NCBI GenBank assembly: GCA_937988745.1
Contig: CALKAR010000050.1
Location: forward strand, 1 to 14,090
Direction of reading: 5' to 3'
From: an uncultured Peptococcaceae bacterium
GTDB lineage: Bacteria; Bacillota; Limnochordia; Darwinibacteriales; Darwinibacteriaceae
DNA length: 14,090 nucleotides
The translations under genes were made by a program, and so were the position numbers. Positions within the stretch are counted from its first letter, which is position 1; every line of letters begins with the position of its first letter. Shown in pieces: positions 6,117 through 14,028 of this stretch. A model generated the notes under the pieces. It ran no database searches. It was not told where the DNA came from and worked only from the letters and a program-made list of their open reading frames with translations.

Positions 6117-8315
6117 TTAATCCAAGGGCGTTACTGTATGGCCATCCCGGTTGATCGAAACATGGAAGCGTCTGCCTTGGAACGAAACCTTAAAGCTCAG
6201 GCTGTCCCAGGCTTGAGGAAGCTTAGGTTCTACTACCAGTTCCCCGTCCTTGACCCGCACACCGCCAAAGCCGTGAACAACGGCCTGCCAGAGACCGCCC
6301 ATGGAGGCCGAGTGGAGTCCGGCGTTAGTGTTGCCCATGTTGTCGGCCAGGTCAATCCGAGATGCCTTTTTGAAGTAGGCATAGGCTTCTTCTGCCAAGT
6401 CCACATCGTTGGCGACAATACTGTGGATGGCAGCGCTGAGGGATGAGTCGTGCATGGTCTTGGGCTCGTAGAAATCCCAATTGACCCGCTTCTCTTCCTT
6501 GGTAAAGTGATCACGCAAGAGGTAGAGCAGCATGACGACATCAGCCTGCTTGATGACCTGCGACTGGTTAATCTCTTCCCAACCGTGGTGTCTCTGTAGG
6601 AGTCCTGGTGTATCCCGGTACTTCAGAACGTCTAGCTCCTTCAAATCCATGAAACCTTCGAACTGATGGAGCAGAGCGCCTTCTCTAGGCAGCTTGATCT
6701 TATCCGCAATTTCTTGCCAATCAGCAAGTTCACCTTCGGTGACGCCGAGTCTGGTTAAGAGGTCTTCCTTGGAGTCCTCTTTTAGCATCTCAACCAGTTT
6801 AGCCGTCTTACGCAGATGCCACTGGACCAATGCGTTGGTGTAGTAGTTGTTATCGATTCCTTCCTTATATTCATCTGGCCCGATGACCTCTTCAATCTCG
6901 AAGCAGTCTTCTGCCGCATTATAGGTTACCCTGCTTGCCCAAAAGCGCGCTGTGAGCAGCAGAATTTCTGCGCCTTCATTGAGAAGGAACTCTCGGTCGC
7001 CTGTTGCCCGGTAGTAGTTCCAGATTCCGTACGGGACATCCACAGAAATGTGGTGTTCCTGCTTACCACACAGGATAGGAATGGGCTTTCTGGTGACAGG
7101 ATCGATGCCGCCTACCTCCGGAGTGGTTTCTTCTCCCGTATCCGCACTTTCCCAAGCAAACTGGGCACCAGAATAGCCGTTTTCTCTGGCATTCTTTAGG
7201 GCTCCAGGCAGAGTATGGTAGCGGTAGGATAAGAGGCTCCTTGCCACATTTGGGAAGGTATATAGGAAAAACGGCATGATGAAGATCTCTGTATCCCAAA
7301 AAACGTGACCTTTGTATCCTTCACCAGACAACCCTTTCGCCGCAACGCTGACCGTTGGGTCATTCCACGCTGTCATCTGAATGAGGTGGAAGATAGAAAA
7401 CCGTACAGCCAGCTGGTCGAAGTCGTCTTGTGCTCCCAGCTCTACGTCAGCCATCTCCCAGCGCTCTGCCCAGACCGCCTTGTGTTCAGCAAGATGCTCT
7501 TCAAGAGACCGCCTTGCCTCGCGAGTACTCTCTGCCAAAGTATGATGGAGCACGTTGGTTGCAGGCGGCAGGTCCCGGTCTCGTGTGGTATAAATCGTGG
7601 CCAACTTATCTAGACGGGCTGCCTCGCCCTGTTTTCCAGCCATAACGGCGTTGTAAGTAATGCGGCGATGAGCGTTCTTGAAATATTCGTCGGTAAGTTC
7701 GCCGTGCACCACATGGTTCGCTGCAAGAGCTACTTGATGCTTCGACTGCACTGTTTCTTGGAAGAGATAGATTCCCCGCTCTGCATATGTACTGTGCTCA
7801 AGTGACGTAAAGTGCTGAGTACCACTGTTTGTCACTTGACCATTGAGGGCAGAGCGAAATTCGATGGAACCATCCCAGTTTTCTGGTGTAACTTCAATGG
7901 AAAGCCCCAAGAGATGCACATTAGCAAGTGAAGCAAACCGGATGAATTTCAGCGCCGTCCGCTTGCCCTTTGGGCTTTCCCAAGTCACAGTGCGGGTGAG
8001 CACACCCTCTTTGAGGTTCAGCACCCGCTGATACGCCACGACCTTTCCTTGCGTGAGATCCAGCTCTTCCCCATCGAGAAGAATTGAAACCTCGATCCAA
8101 TCAGGGATATTGGGAAGCTCCGTAACCTCGTTGTGATGGGCTTTATCGAATAAACCAGCGACAAAAGTGCCAGGAGTGCGCTGGCGATACAGCTCTTCGA
8201 ATACTCCCCGTGTGCCTAAGTAACCGTTTCCAAGGGTAAAAACAGATTCATAATGCCCCATTCTGGCTGGATTAAACTCTGCTTCTACGACATGCCATTT
8301 CGGGTCAATTACCAT
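6117..8315 (-). CDS. GH65 family glycoside phosphorylase/hydrolase (maltose/kojibiose/trehalose phosphorylase type)
   Basis: This 732-residue cytoplasmic enzyme has the full GH65 layout: an N-terminal beta-sandwich (about 1-270), a linker, an (alpha/alpha)6 barrel (about 295-685) and a short C-terminal beta-sheet domain (GELVVEPKLPQAWDSLSFKVSFQGRRFHVSI). Key motifs are HVFWDTEIF (337-345), IGPDEY with the general acid Glu482, KQADVV (589-594), and MHDSSLSAAIHS (621-632), which is near the phosphate site in known phosphorylases. Inverting GH65 phosphorylases convert alpha-glucosides plus phosphate to beta-glucose 1-phosphate. The linkage acted on (maltose, kojibiose, nigerose, trehalose or a glucosyl-polyol) cannot be told from motifs. 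No beta-phosphoglucomutase gene is nearby in the window. The ATG at 8315 has GAGGTG 7 bases upstream and starts 22 bases after the preceding stop. Confidence 0.93.
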   Translation of the reverse strand: MVIDPKWHVVEAEFNPARMGHYESVFTLGNGYLGTRGVFEELYRQRTPGTFVAGLFDKAHHNEVTELPNIPDWIEVSILLDGEELDLTQGKVVAYQRVLNLKEGVLTRTVTWESPKGKRTALKFIRFASLANVHLLGLSIEVTPENWDGSIEFRSALNGQVTNSGTQHFTSLEHSTYAERGIYLFQETVQSKHQVALAANHVVHGELTDEYFKNAHRRITYNAVMAGKQGEAARLDKLATIYTTRDRDLPPATNVLHHTLAESTREARRSLEEHLAEHKAVWAERWEMADVELGAQDDFDQLAVRFSIFHLIQMTAWNDPTVSVAAKGLSGEGYKGHVFWDTEIFIMPFFLYTFPNVARSLLSYRYHTLPGALKNARENGYSGAQFAWESADTGEETTPEVGGIDPVTRKPIPILCGKQEHHISVDVPYGIWNYYRATGDREFLLNEGAEILLLTARFWASRVTYNAAEDCFEIEEVIGPDEYKEGIDNNYYTNALVQWHLRKTAKLVEMLKEDSKEDLLTRLGVTEGELADWQEIADKIKLPREGALLHQFEGFMDLKELDVLKYRDTPGLLQRHHGWEEINQSQVIKQADVVMLLYLLRDHFTKEEKRVNWDFYEPKTMHDSSLSAAIHSIVANDVDLAEEAYAYFKKASRIDLADNMGNTNAGLHSASMGGLWQAVVHGFGGVRVKDGELVVEPKLPQAWDSLSFKVSFQGRRFHVSINRDGHTVTPLD

Positions 8316-8337
8316 GCTGCATCACCTCACAAATATC

Positions 8338-10659
8338 TTAAGCTCTGCTGGATGCAGCTTCACTGGCTGCCTCCGGCAGGATTGTGATCTTGTAAGTGCA
8401 GTTAGGTTCGAGACTGACCTGCAGTCTGCCGTCCACTGCAGATTCTTGAGAATTGTTCACATAGTAAACCGGATCAGCCCAACCAAGCCACTCCTCCGGC
8501 AGCTCCACATCAGCCCGCCAGCCTGCTTTATCAATCTCGATTTCTATCTCGACCCGTTCACCGTGCCGAACCACCTTCAAATCGGCTTGGGCATCACCAA
8601 CATGGAGCTTCTGCAGGGCAACGTTTTCCCAATCTGCAGGCAAGTGCGGCCGTACAGAAAATCTCTTGTTGGGTGCATCAGGATCAAAACCGAGGAACTG
8701 GCAGACAACCGGGTAGACCATACCATAGCCAGTCCACGCCTGCACAACGCAGCCGTAGTCAGGCATCATTTCACTAGGCGCACCTGGAAACCGCAGGTCA
8801 CGTATGCGCACCATCTGGTTGATATAATCCAGGGCGCGGTCCATAAATCCGTAGCGTGCTTGAGCTACTGCAGCTACCGATGTGGAAATAGTCATCTTGT
8901 GGCTCTGGTTGTATCCGTTCAGGTAGAGTCCTTCTTCAGTTGTAAACTCAGGTGTGTACATGCGCTCTAAAGCGCGTTCAGCTCGCTCTTTTGGAGCTGC
9001 TCCCACTTCCATTGGGCAGAAGATGACCCAGTTCTTAAACAGCCAAGGCTGCTCCTTTGTCTTATCATCCGCCTCTTGGGACACACTTTCATATTCTTCT
9101 AAGACTGCAGCCATCCGCTCATCCATGTTTCCAGGCTGACTGCGCATCTGATCGACTCTCTCGAGCAGCTGCTCAGGTGTGGCCTGGACGTCGGCATAGA
9201 GGCCTTCTTCTTTGAGCCAGAAACGTTCTTCGAAATTTCTAAGTGCCTGGGCGGCAAGTTTTTCAGCTTCGCCGGCTGTTTCACTGTCGCCGAGGTAATC
9301 TGCCATTTTCGCCAAGCACGCCAGTGCCTGCTGGGTGTAGATCGCGGTATCAACCAACTCAGCATTTAGACCGGCAACTTCCATGATGCCGTAGCCTGTT
9401 GGGAAGAGATCCCCGTCTTCATCCATTTCCTTGAGGAGCCACTCCATAACACCCTGGCGGCAGATTGGATAGAGCTCTTTCAGGAACTCATCATCACCTG
9501 TCCAGCGCCAGGTCTCATAGACTGCCATGGTGAAGTGAGCAGTTTCTTGAGTGTTACCAGGGTTGAATACAACGCCATTGGTCACCACTTCGTGGATAAT
9601 GCGGCCATTGCCGTTGGTTTCCTGCGAATAGCGAGCAACGAGCTTCAGTGTCTCTTTGCTGAGCTCAAACATACCCAGCGGCAGAGCACCGAGCAGAGCA
9701 TAGCTGTTATCACAGCCGAACCACCAAGGATAGGTCGGTAATCCCGCTGCTAGCCCAAAGCCATAGCCGGGCACATCACGAGTCAGCATTTCGTAATTCA
9801 CTTTAATCCAGTCGAAAGTATCCTGGAGATCCTTGTCGGGGATTTCCAGCTGGGATGCGCTGATGAGTTCGTTGTAGAAATCAATCTTTTCCTGACGGAG
9901 TTTGTCACGGTTCTCCACCAAAAACTGCCAGGCCTCTAGCGCTTGTTCCTCACTCTCAGCGGAGCTGGCTACTGCTAGTGTGAGTTCTCCACAGCCGTTT
10001 TCATCAAGTTCAACATCAAATGTAAATTGCACTGAAATGCCCTGCCCAGCAGTCTTTTCCGGGCCCCAGATATCCCCTAGTTCGCAGCCGTTTACCTTAT
10101 GGGTTGCTGAACCGAGGACCGCAAACCATGGGTTCTGGCTGTCTCTCGCGAATACCAGGCCTTTTTCCGGAACAAAGCGGGCTTCATCCTGCCCATCGTC
10201 CCATCCTAGTTTCTCGCTGAGCCACGCACCCCGGAGTTCAGTGCGAGCCAAGAACACAACCTGCACTTTCTTTGGAGCTTTATCTTCCAGGGCATGTTTG
10301 ATGTTGTATGTCACCAACATACCTTCTGCATGGCTGGGGATAAACACCTCAGTCCGCACTTCCCCGATTTCAGGCACTGCATGTTCAAAACCTGAAACAA
10401 CTGGGCTGTGCCAGAATTTTTCTGCCTTAGGCAGCCATTTTGTTTCTCCATCAACTACAAAGCCAAGCCAAAAACCATCCAAGACCTTAATGGGATGGCT
10501 CCACAGACCGCCCATTTCCCCTGGTACATGATGCCCTGTATCAGGAAAGGAACTATCCTGCGCACCGACAAGATAGGTCCTTCGGCCGCAGATTGCATAC
10601 AAGTCATCCATCCTAGTTGTTTTCTCCAGCTGAAAATGGGGGCTGAAAATACCTGACAT
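8338..10659 (-). CDS. Six-hairpin glycosidase, glycogen-debranching/GH63-like
   Basis: This is a 773-residue cytoplasmic protein without a signal peptide. An N-terminal beta-rich domain (about 1-265) precedes an (alpha/alpha)6 catalytic barrel with the motif TYPWWFGCDNSYALLGALPLG, whose Asp317 resembles the catalytic acid position of GDE_C/GH63-type enzymes. Further conserved-looking segments are NGRIIHEV (351-358), TGYGIMEV (421-428) and YNQSHKMTISTSVAA, then a C-terminal beta-domain (RFSVRPHLPADWENVALQKLHVGDAQADLKV). The ATG at 10665 touches GGAGGAG; the ATG at 10659 (MSGIFSPHF) is 6 bases from it and is preferred. The gene follows the permeases by 27 bases. It probably releases glucose or another alpha-linked residue from the imported oligosaccharide. 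The exact GH family and linkage are uncertain. Confidence 0.8.
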   Translation of the reverse strand: MSGIFSPHFQLEKTTRMDDLYAICGRRTYLVGAQDSSFPDTGHHVPGEMGGLWSHPIKVLDGFWLGFVVDGETKWLPKAEKFWHSPVVSGFEHAVPEIGEVRTEVFIPSHAEGMLVTYNIKHALEDKAPKKVQVVFLARTELRGAWLSEKLGWDDGQDEARFVPEKGLVFARDSQNPWFAVLGSATHKVNGCELGDIWGPEKTAGQGISVQFTFDVELDENGCGELTLAVASSAESEEQALEAWQFLVENRDKLRQEKIDFYNELISASQLEIPDKDLQDTFDWIKVNYEMLTRDVPGYGFGLAAGLPTYPWWFGCDNSYALLGALPLGMFELSKETLKLVARYSQETNGNGRIIHEVVTNGVVFNPGNTQETAHFTMAVYETWRWTGDDEFLKELYPICRQGVMEWLLKEMDEDGDLFPTGYGIMEVAGLNAELVDTAIYTQQALACLAKMADYLGDSETAGEAEKLAAQALRNFEERFWLKEEGLYADVQATPEQLLERVDQMRSQPGNMDERMAAVLEEYESVSQEADDKTKEQPWLFKNWVIFCPMEVGAAPKERAERALERMYTPEFTTEEGLYLNGYNQSHKMTISTSVAAVAQARYGFMDRALDYINQMVRIRDLRFPGAPSEMMPDYGCVVQAWTGYGMVYPVVCQFLGFDPDAPNKRFSVRPHLPADWENVALQKLHVGDAQADLKVVRHGERVEIEIEIDKAGWRADVELPEEWLGWADPVYYVNNSQESAVDGRLQVSLEPNCTYKITILPEAASEAASSRA

Positions 10660-10686
10660 GAACATCTCCTCCGTCTAGTAGCTCGA

Positions 10687-11577
10687 TTATCCCTTAGACC
10701 CTGTAAGATTAATTCCCTGAATGAAATAACGAGAGCAGAAGAAGAACAAGAGCACGCAGGGAAGCATCAACAGTGTTGCCAAAGCCATCATAGGCCCGTA
10801 CTCAATAGTAAACTGGGTTTGGAACATGCGCATTCCCAGTGCAAGCGTAAACTTCTCCAAAGTTTCAAGGTAGATCAAGGGACCGAAGAAGTCATTCCAC
10901 TTACCAAGGAACTCGAAAATCACGACAGTCGCTAAGGCTGGTTTAGTCATCGGCAACAGAATCTGCCACCACAGGCGAAGCGTTCCGCATCCATCGATAA
11001 TGGCTGCTTCTTCCACATCCTTAGAGATGCCAGCGTAGAACTGCCGCAGCAGGAAAACATAAAATGGACTAGCCAAGAAACACGGCACTGTAAGCGGCAG
11101 CAGGGTGTCGTACCAGCCAAGTTTCCTATACAAAATAAACGTCGGAATCAGTGTTACCTGGCCCGGCAGCATCATGGTGCCAAGCAGGAGAATGAACAGC
11201 AGAGTGCTTCCCGGTGCTTGATACCGAGCAAATCCGTAGGCAACCAAAGAACTCGATAAGGGAACGCCGATCACAGCTGCGATAACAGTGATCATGGTAT
11301 TCTTGAAAAAAGTCTTCATCGGAAGCACTTCAAAAGGACGCCGGTAGTTATCAAGTACAAAGGGATCAGGCCACCAAGAATCTGGATCCCAGACCTGGAA
11401 TGAACTCTTGAAAGAGGTAGAAATCATCCACAAGAAGGGGATCATGATCAGAATGGCCCCTAAGATAAGCAGTATATATTGAACAGTTTGACTGATGAAA
11501 TCTATGCCAGTCTGAGTGCGGGTAAACGCCCTAATTCGCTCGAGAATGGTCTGTTCACGTACAGCAGAGCGGCTCAT
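10687..11577 (-). CDS. Carbohydrate ABC transporter permease, MalG/LacG type
   Basis: This 296-residue inner-membrane protein has about six transmembrane segments and is one half of the transmembrane channel of a CUT1 sugar importer. An N-terminal soluble stretch (1-28) leads to the first membrane helix (about 31-53). The EAA loop that docks on the ATPase is EEAAIIDGCGTLRLWWQILLPMTKPAL (from residue 189), the standard form for MalG-like subunits. The start overlaps the MalF-type gene by ATGA, and a GGGGG stretch 9 bases upstream serves as the ribosome binding site. No ATP-binding subunit is encoded in the operon, so a shared MsmX/UgpC-like ATPase elsewhere is expected. Confidence 0.95.
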   Translation of the reverse strand: MSRSAVREQTILERIRAFTRTQTGIDFISQTVQYILLILGAILIMIPFLWMISTSFKSSFQVWDPDSWWPDPFVLDNYRRPFEVLPMKTFFKNTMITVIAAVIGVPLSSSLVAYGFARYQAPGSTLLFILLLGTMMLPGQVTLIPTFILYRKLGWYDTLLPLTVPCFLASPFYVFLLRQFYAGISKDVEEAAIIDGCGTLRLWWQILLPMTKPALATVVIFEFLGKWNDFFGPLIYLETLEKFTLALGMRMFQTQFTIEYGPMMALATLLMLPCVLLFFFCSRYFIQGINLTGSKG

Positions 11578-12476
11578 GCTTTCTTACCCCCAATCTCTGT
11601 CTCGTAGAAGACCCAAAGTGAGGACGATTTAAAGACCAGTGCAGTAAAGAACATAATGATGACAAATAATACCCATGCAATAGCAGATGCATAGCCCATT
11701 CTCAGGTTTCCGAAAGCCTGCCCATAGAGGTAAAGCACTGTCATGAGGGTAGCATCCATCGGACCACCTTGGGTAGCCACATAGGCGTCGGTAAATACCT
11801 GGAAAGACCCAATGATACCCATTACCAAGTTGAAGAAGATGGTAGGGGAAATCATGGGGATTGTAATGTGCAGCAGACACCGCCAACCGTCTGCCCCATC
11901 GATCCGAGCCGCTTCATAAAGCTGCTCCCCAATACCCTGCAGACCGGCAAGGAAGATCACGACTTCACGGCCTACGCCCCACAAGCTCATAATAATCAGC
12001 GCAGGCAGAGCCCAATCTGGGTCATACAGCCAGCCAGGCCCTTGGATTCCGAACCAGCTGAGAATATGATTGATCAAACCAACTTCAGGGTTAAACAGCC
12101 AGCGCCACAGTACCACAACGGCTACACCTGACACTACCGAGGGCACATAGTACACTGTCCTAAGGAAGTTCTTTCCCCGGCGGATGTTATTCAGCATCAG
12201 CGAAACAACGAATGCAAAAAGCAGCCTTAGGGGAACACCAACGAAAGTGTAGGTTGCTGTTACCTGCAGTGATTTGAGGAACCGAGAATCCCGAAAGAGA
12301 TTGCGGTAGTTTTCTAGTCCTATCCAAGTTGGAGGATTCAGCATGGTGTAGCGTGTCAAGCTGAGATACATGGAATAGAACATGGGTCCCGCCACAAACA
12401 CCAAGAATCCAATCAGCCAAGGGGAAATCAGCAGATAAAATTTGAGCGTATTGCTGCGTGATAGTTTCTTATACAA
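11574..12476 (-). CDS. Carbohydrate ABC transporter permease, MalF/UgpA/LacF type
   Basis: This is a 300-residue inner-membrane subunit of a CUT1 sugar importer with about six transmembrane helices, starting with a membrane helix at about residues 12-36 (FYLLISPWLIGFLVFVAGP). The EAA loop is YEAARIDGADGWRCLLHITIPMISPTI (from residue 187), typical of MalF/UgpA proteins; the long periplasmic insertion of enteric MalF is absent, as usual in Firmicutes. The start codon is TTG at 12476, supported by GGAGGGG 5 bases upstream and the family-typical N-terminus MYKKLSRSNTLKFYLL. It overlaps the next permease gene by ATGA. The hairpin at 12509-12541 lies between it and the binding-protein gene and may lower its expression relative to the binding protein. 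Confidence 0.95.
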   Translation of the reverse strand: MYKKLSRSNTLKFYLLISPWLIGFLVFVAGPMFYSMYLSLTRYTMLNPPTWIGLENYRNLFRDSRFLKSLQVTATYTFVGVPLRLLFAFVVSLMLNNIRRGKNFLRTVYYVPSVVSGVAVVVLWRWLFNPEVGLINHILSWFGIQGPGWLYDPDWALPALIIMSLWGVGREVVIFLAGLQGIGEQLYEAARIDGADGWRCLLHITIPMISPTIFFNLVMGIIGSFQVFTDAYVATQGGPMDATLMTVLYLYGQAFGNLRMGYASAIAWVLFVIIMFFTALVFKSSSLWVFYETEIGGKKA

Positions 12477-12508
12477 TTTCGCCCCTCCATCCCACGCAAA
12501 AATAGAAA

Positions 12509-12541
12509 CTATTGGGGAGGGCCGATGCCTCTCCCCAATAG
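12509..12541 (-). terminator. Hairpin attenuator between the binding-protein and permease genes
   Basis: Perfect 11-base arms CTATTGGGGAG (12509-12519) and CTCCCCAATAG (12531-12541) are extended inward by GGC/GCC with one bulged base. On the minus strand the stem is followed by TTTCTATTTTT. It starts 8 bases after the stop of the binding-protein gene. Such hairpins in ABC operons cause partial termination or protect the upstream message, giving more binding protein than permease. A role for it here is inferred from position. Confidence 0.7.
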
Positions 12542-12548
12542 AGCGTTA

Positions 12549-13826
12549 TTAGAAGCCCTGACGAGCAATTTCTTCGTCGATTTCCCTTGCGGTTCTGGTG
12601 AATACTTCCCTTACATCCGCATCGGTGTAGAAGATTTCCTCAAGGGCACGGACGAAGAAGTCCCGAGCGATTACACCTTCTGGAGTACCCTTCAGGTCGA
12701 AAGGTACCTCAGCGTAATCGGCCAGTTTATAGAAGGTTACCAGTCTTTCATCATTGAGGGCACCTACGTTCTCAGCAGCCTGCTTGTTGGCAGTCATGCG
12801 AGTGCGGGCCATAATGCTCTGGCCTTCTGGACCGGTGAAGTACTTTAAGACATCCCATGCCAGTTCCTTGTCTTCCACAGTGTCAAACATGGCATAGCCA
12901 GCCCAGAACAGAATGGAAGCAGGCCGTTCCATTGCAGGCAGTACGGCTGTACCGAAGTCTAAACCAGCTGGTTCAAACTGGGTTGCCATTGGCCAGATAC
13001 CGGTGAAGTGCATAGCGGTCCGTTCAGAAACAAACATCTGGTCTCCACCGCCGAGAGCTTCCATAGAGGACTTGCGAGCGATTACACCTTCACGAATCAG
13101 ACCAGCGATCCGCTCGATAGCTTCGATGGTGGCATCGCTGTCTAAGTAACCGGTTGCCCGAGTTGCCTCTGGGTTCATGACATCCCCATTGTTAGACAGG
13201 ATAAAGGGGATCATGAAGCGAGTTTCAGCCAGATTGCCGAAGGTTGCACCGTAGCGGGTTGTGCGGTTACCGCTCTTTACGGTGAGAGCTCTAGCAGCAG
13301 CTTCGAAGTCTTCCCATGTCCAATCATCGTTTGGATACTCGATGCCGGCTTCATCAAAGATAGCTTTGTTGTAGTACATTACCAGCGGCGAAAAGTCTTT
13401 CGGAATTGCATAGTATTCGCCGTTGTACTTACCGTACTCTAATGGACCTGCGAGGAAATCCTCAGGATCGATACCGTTCGGGCCAGTTACGAAAGGTGTG
13501 AGATTGGTAATCCGGCCTTCGCGTGCAAAAGGAGCTACGTCTCCGTCACCGATTTGGAACACATCTGGTGGGCTGCCAGCAGCCACTTGAGTCAATACCT
13601 TCTGGAGGTAGTCGGAAGATGTTCCTGGAGGAGACTGAGCGACGAGTTCTACCCCTGGATTTTCCTTCATGTAGTTCTCAGCAATTTGCTGCTGTTCTGC
13701 AATTCCATCAACGCCTTCCCAGCTGTACAGAGTCAGTCTAGCAGCACTGACCACACCGGTACCGATCACAAGTCCGGCCACCAGCAGTGCAACCAACAAG
13801 AATGAGTGTCTGCGAAACTTCACCAC
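12549..13826 (-). CDS. Extracellular sugar-binding protein of a CUT1 ABC transporter
   Basis: This 425-residue SBP_bac_1-type protein captures the oligosaccharide for the two permeases. A signal peptide (about 1-28, FLLVALLVAGLVIGTGVVSA) ends at VSA-A and has no lipobox cysteine, so it should be released rather than lipid-anchored. The mature part shows the family pattern LTLYSWEG, AAGSPPDVFQIGDGDVAPFAREGRITNLTPFV, YYAIPKDFSPLVMYYNKAIFDEAGI and DWTWEDFEAAARALT. The start is GTG: either 13826 (5 bases from AGGAGG) or the adjacent in-frame GTG at 13823 (8 bases). It is the first gene of the sugar operon, under a consensus promoter and two LacI-type palindromes in the leader. The ligand cannot be read from the sequence; the downstream GH65 and glycosidase genes suggest an alpha-glucoside. 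Confidence 0.94.
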   Translation of the reverse strand: MVKFRRHSFLLVALLVAGLVIGTGVVSAARLTLYSWEGVDGIAEQQQIAENYMKENPGVELVAQSPPGTSSDYLQKVLTQVAAGSPPDVFQIGDGDVAPFAREGRITNLTPFVTGPNGIDPEDFLAGPLEYGKYNGEYYAIPKDFSPLVMYYNKAIFDEAGIEYPNDDWTWEDFEAAARALTVKSGNRTTRYGATFGNLAETRFMIPFILSNNGDVMNPEATRATGYLDSDATIEAIERIAGLIREGVIARKSSMEALGGGDQMFVSERTAMHFTGIWPMATQFEPAGLDFGTAVLPAMERPASILFWAGYAMFDTVEDKELAWDVLKYFTGPEGQSIMARTRMTANKQAAENVGALNDERLVTFYKLADYAEVPFDLKGTPEGVIARDFFVRALEEIFYTDADVREVFTRTAREIDEEIARQGF

Positions 13827-13857
13827 TGTTACCTCCTCTTTTTTCGTCTGGCTTTTC

Positions 13858-13883
13858 TGTTCACTTTAACGTTAAAGTGAACA
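13858..13883. promoter_or_regulatory. 26-bp perfect palindrome, LacI-family operator candidate (proximal)
   Basis: The half-site TGTTCACTTTAAC is followed directly by its exact reverse complement. The centre, TTAACGTTAA, has the CG axis typical of LacI/GalR-family operators. It lies 32 bases upstream of the GTG start and about 110 bases downstream of the predicted transcription start, so repression would be by roadblock or by looping with the second site. Confidence 0.75.
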
Positions 13884-13915
13884 TAAGAAGAAAAAGCCTA
13901 CTTGAATTTTTCGCC

Positions 13916-13929
13916 CTTTAACGTTAAAG
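13916..13929. promoter_or_regulatory. 14-bp palindrome, LacI-family operator candidate (distal)
   Basis: CTTTAACGTTAAAG is identical to the central 14 bases of the proximal palindrome. The two centres are 52 bases apart, very close to five helical turns, so a tetramer or two dimers would bind the same face of the DNA. Confidence 0.72.
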
Positions 13930-13952
13930 TAAGTATGAAACTAAAAATCTTT

Positions 13953-13985
13953 CCTCACCACCCCTTTCCCAAAAGACAAGTGAGG
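13953..13985 (-). other. Hairpin at the start of the operon leader
   Basis: CCTCAC (13953-13958) pairs with GTGAGG (13980-13985), and CTTT/AAAG (13964-13967 and 13972-13975) can pair inside. It would form within the first 40 transcribed bases on the minus strand and is followed by AAAGATTTTTAG. It may stabilise the message or act as a weak attenuator; no known riboswitch is recognised. Confidence 0.3.
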
Positions 13986-13999
13986 TTACTGTTAAATAT

Positions 14000-14028
14000 A
14001 TTATAATCACCCACTTTATGTCTGTCAA
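14000..14028 (-). promoter_or_regulatory. Consensus sigma-A promoter of the sugar-utilisation operon
   Basis: On the minus strand TTGACA (14028-14023) and TATAAT (14005-14000) match the consensus in all 12 positions with a 17-base spacer. The predicted start near 13993 gives a leader of about 167 bases containing both palindromic operators. So strong a promoter needs tight repression, which fits the two LacI-type sites. Confidence 0.85.

Noticed and set aside
8314..8970. A 218-codon open frame on the plus strand
   Set aside because: It is antisense to the six-hairpin glycosidase, with no family resemblance and cysteine/histidine-rich shadow composition.
9902..10531. A 209-codon plus-strand open frame rich in serine and proline
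   Set aside because: It is antisense to the glycosidase gene; the serine/proline richness reflects the reverse complement of its codons.
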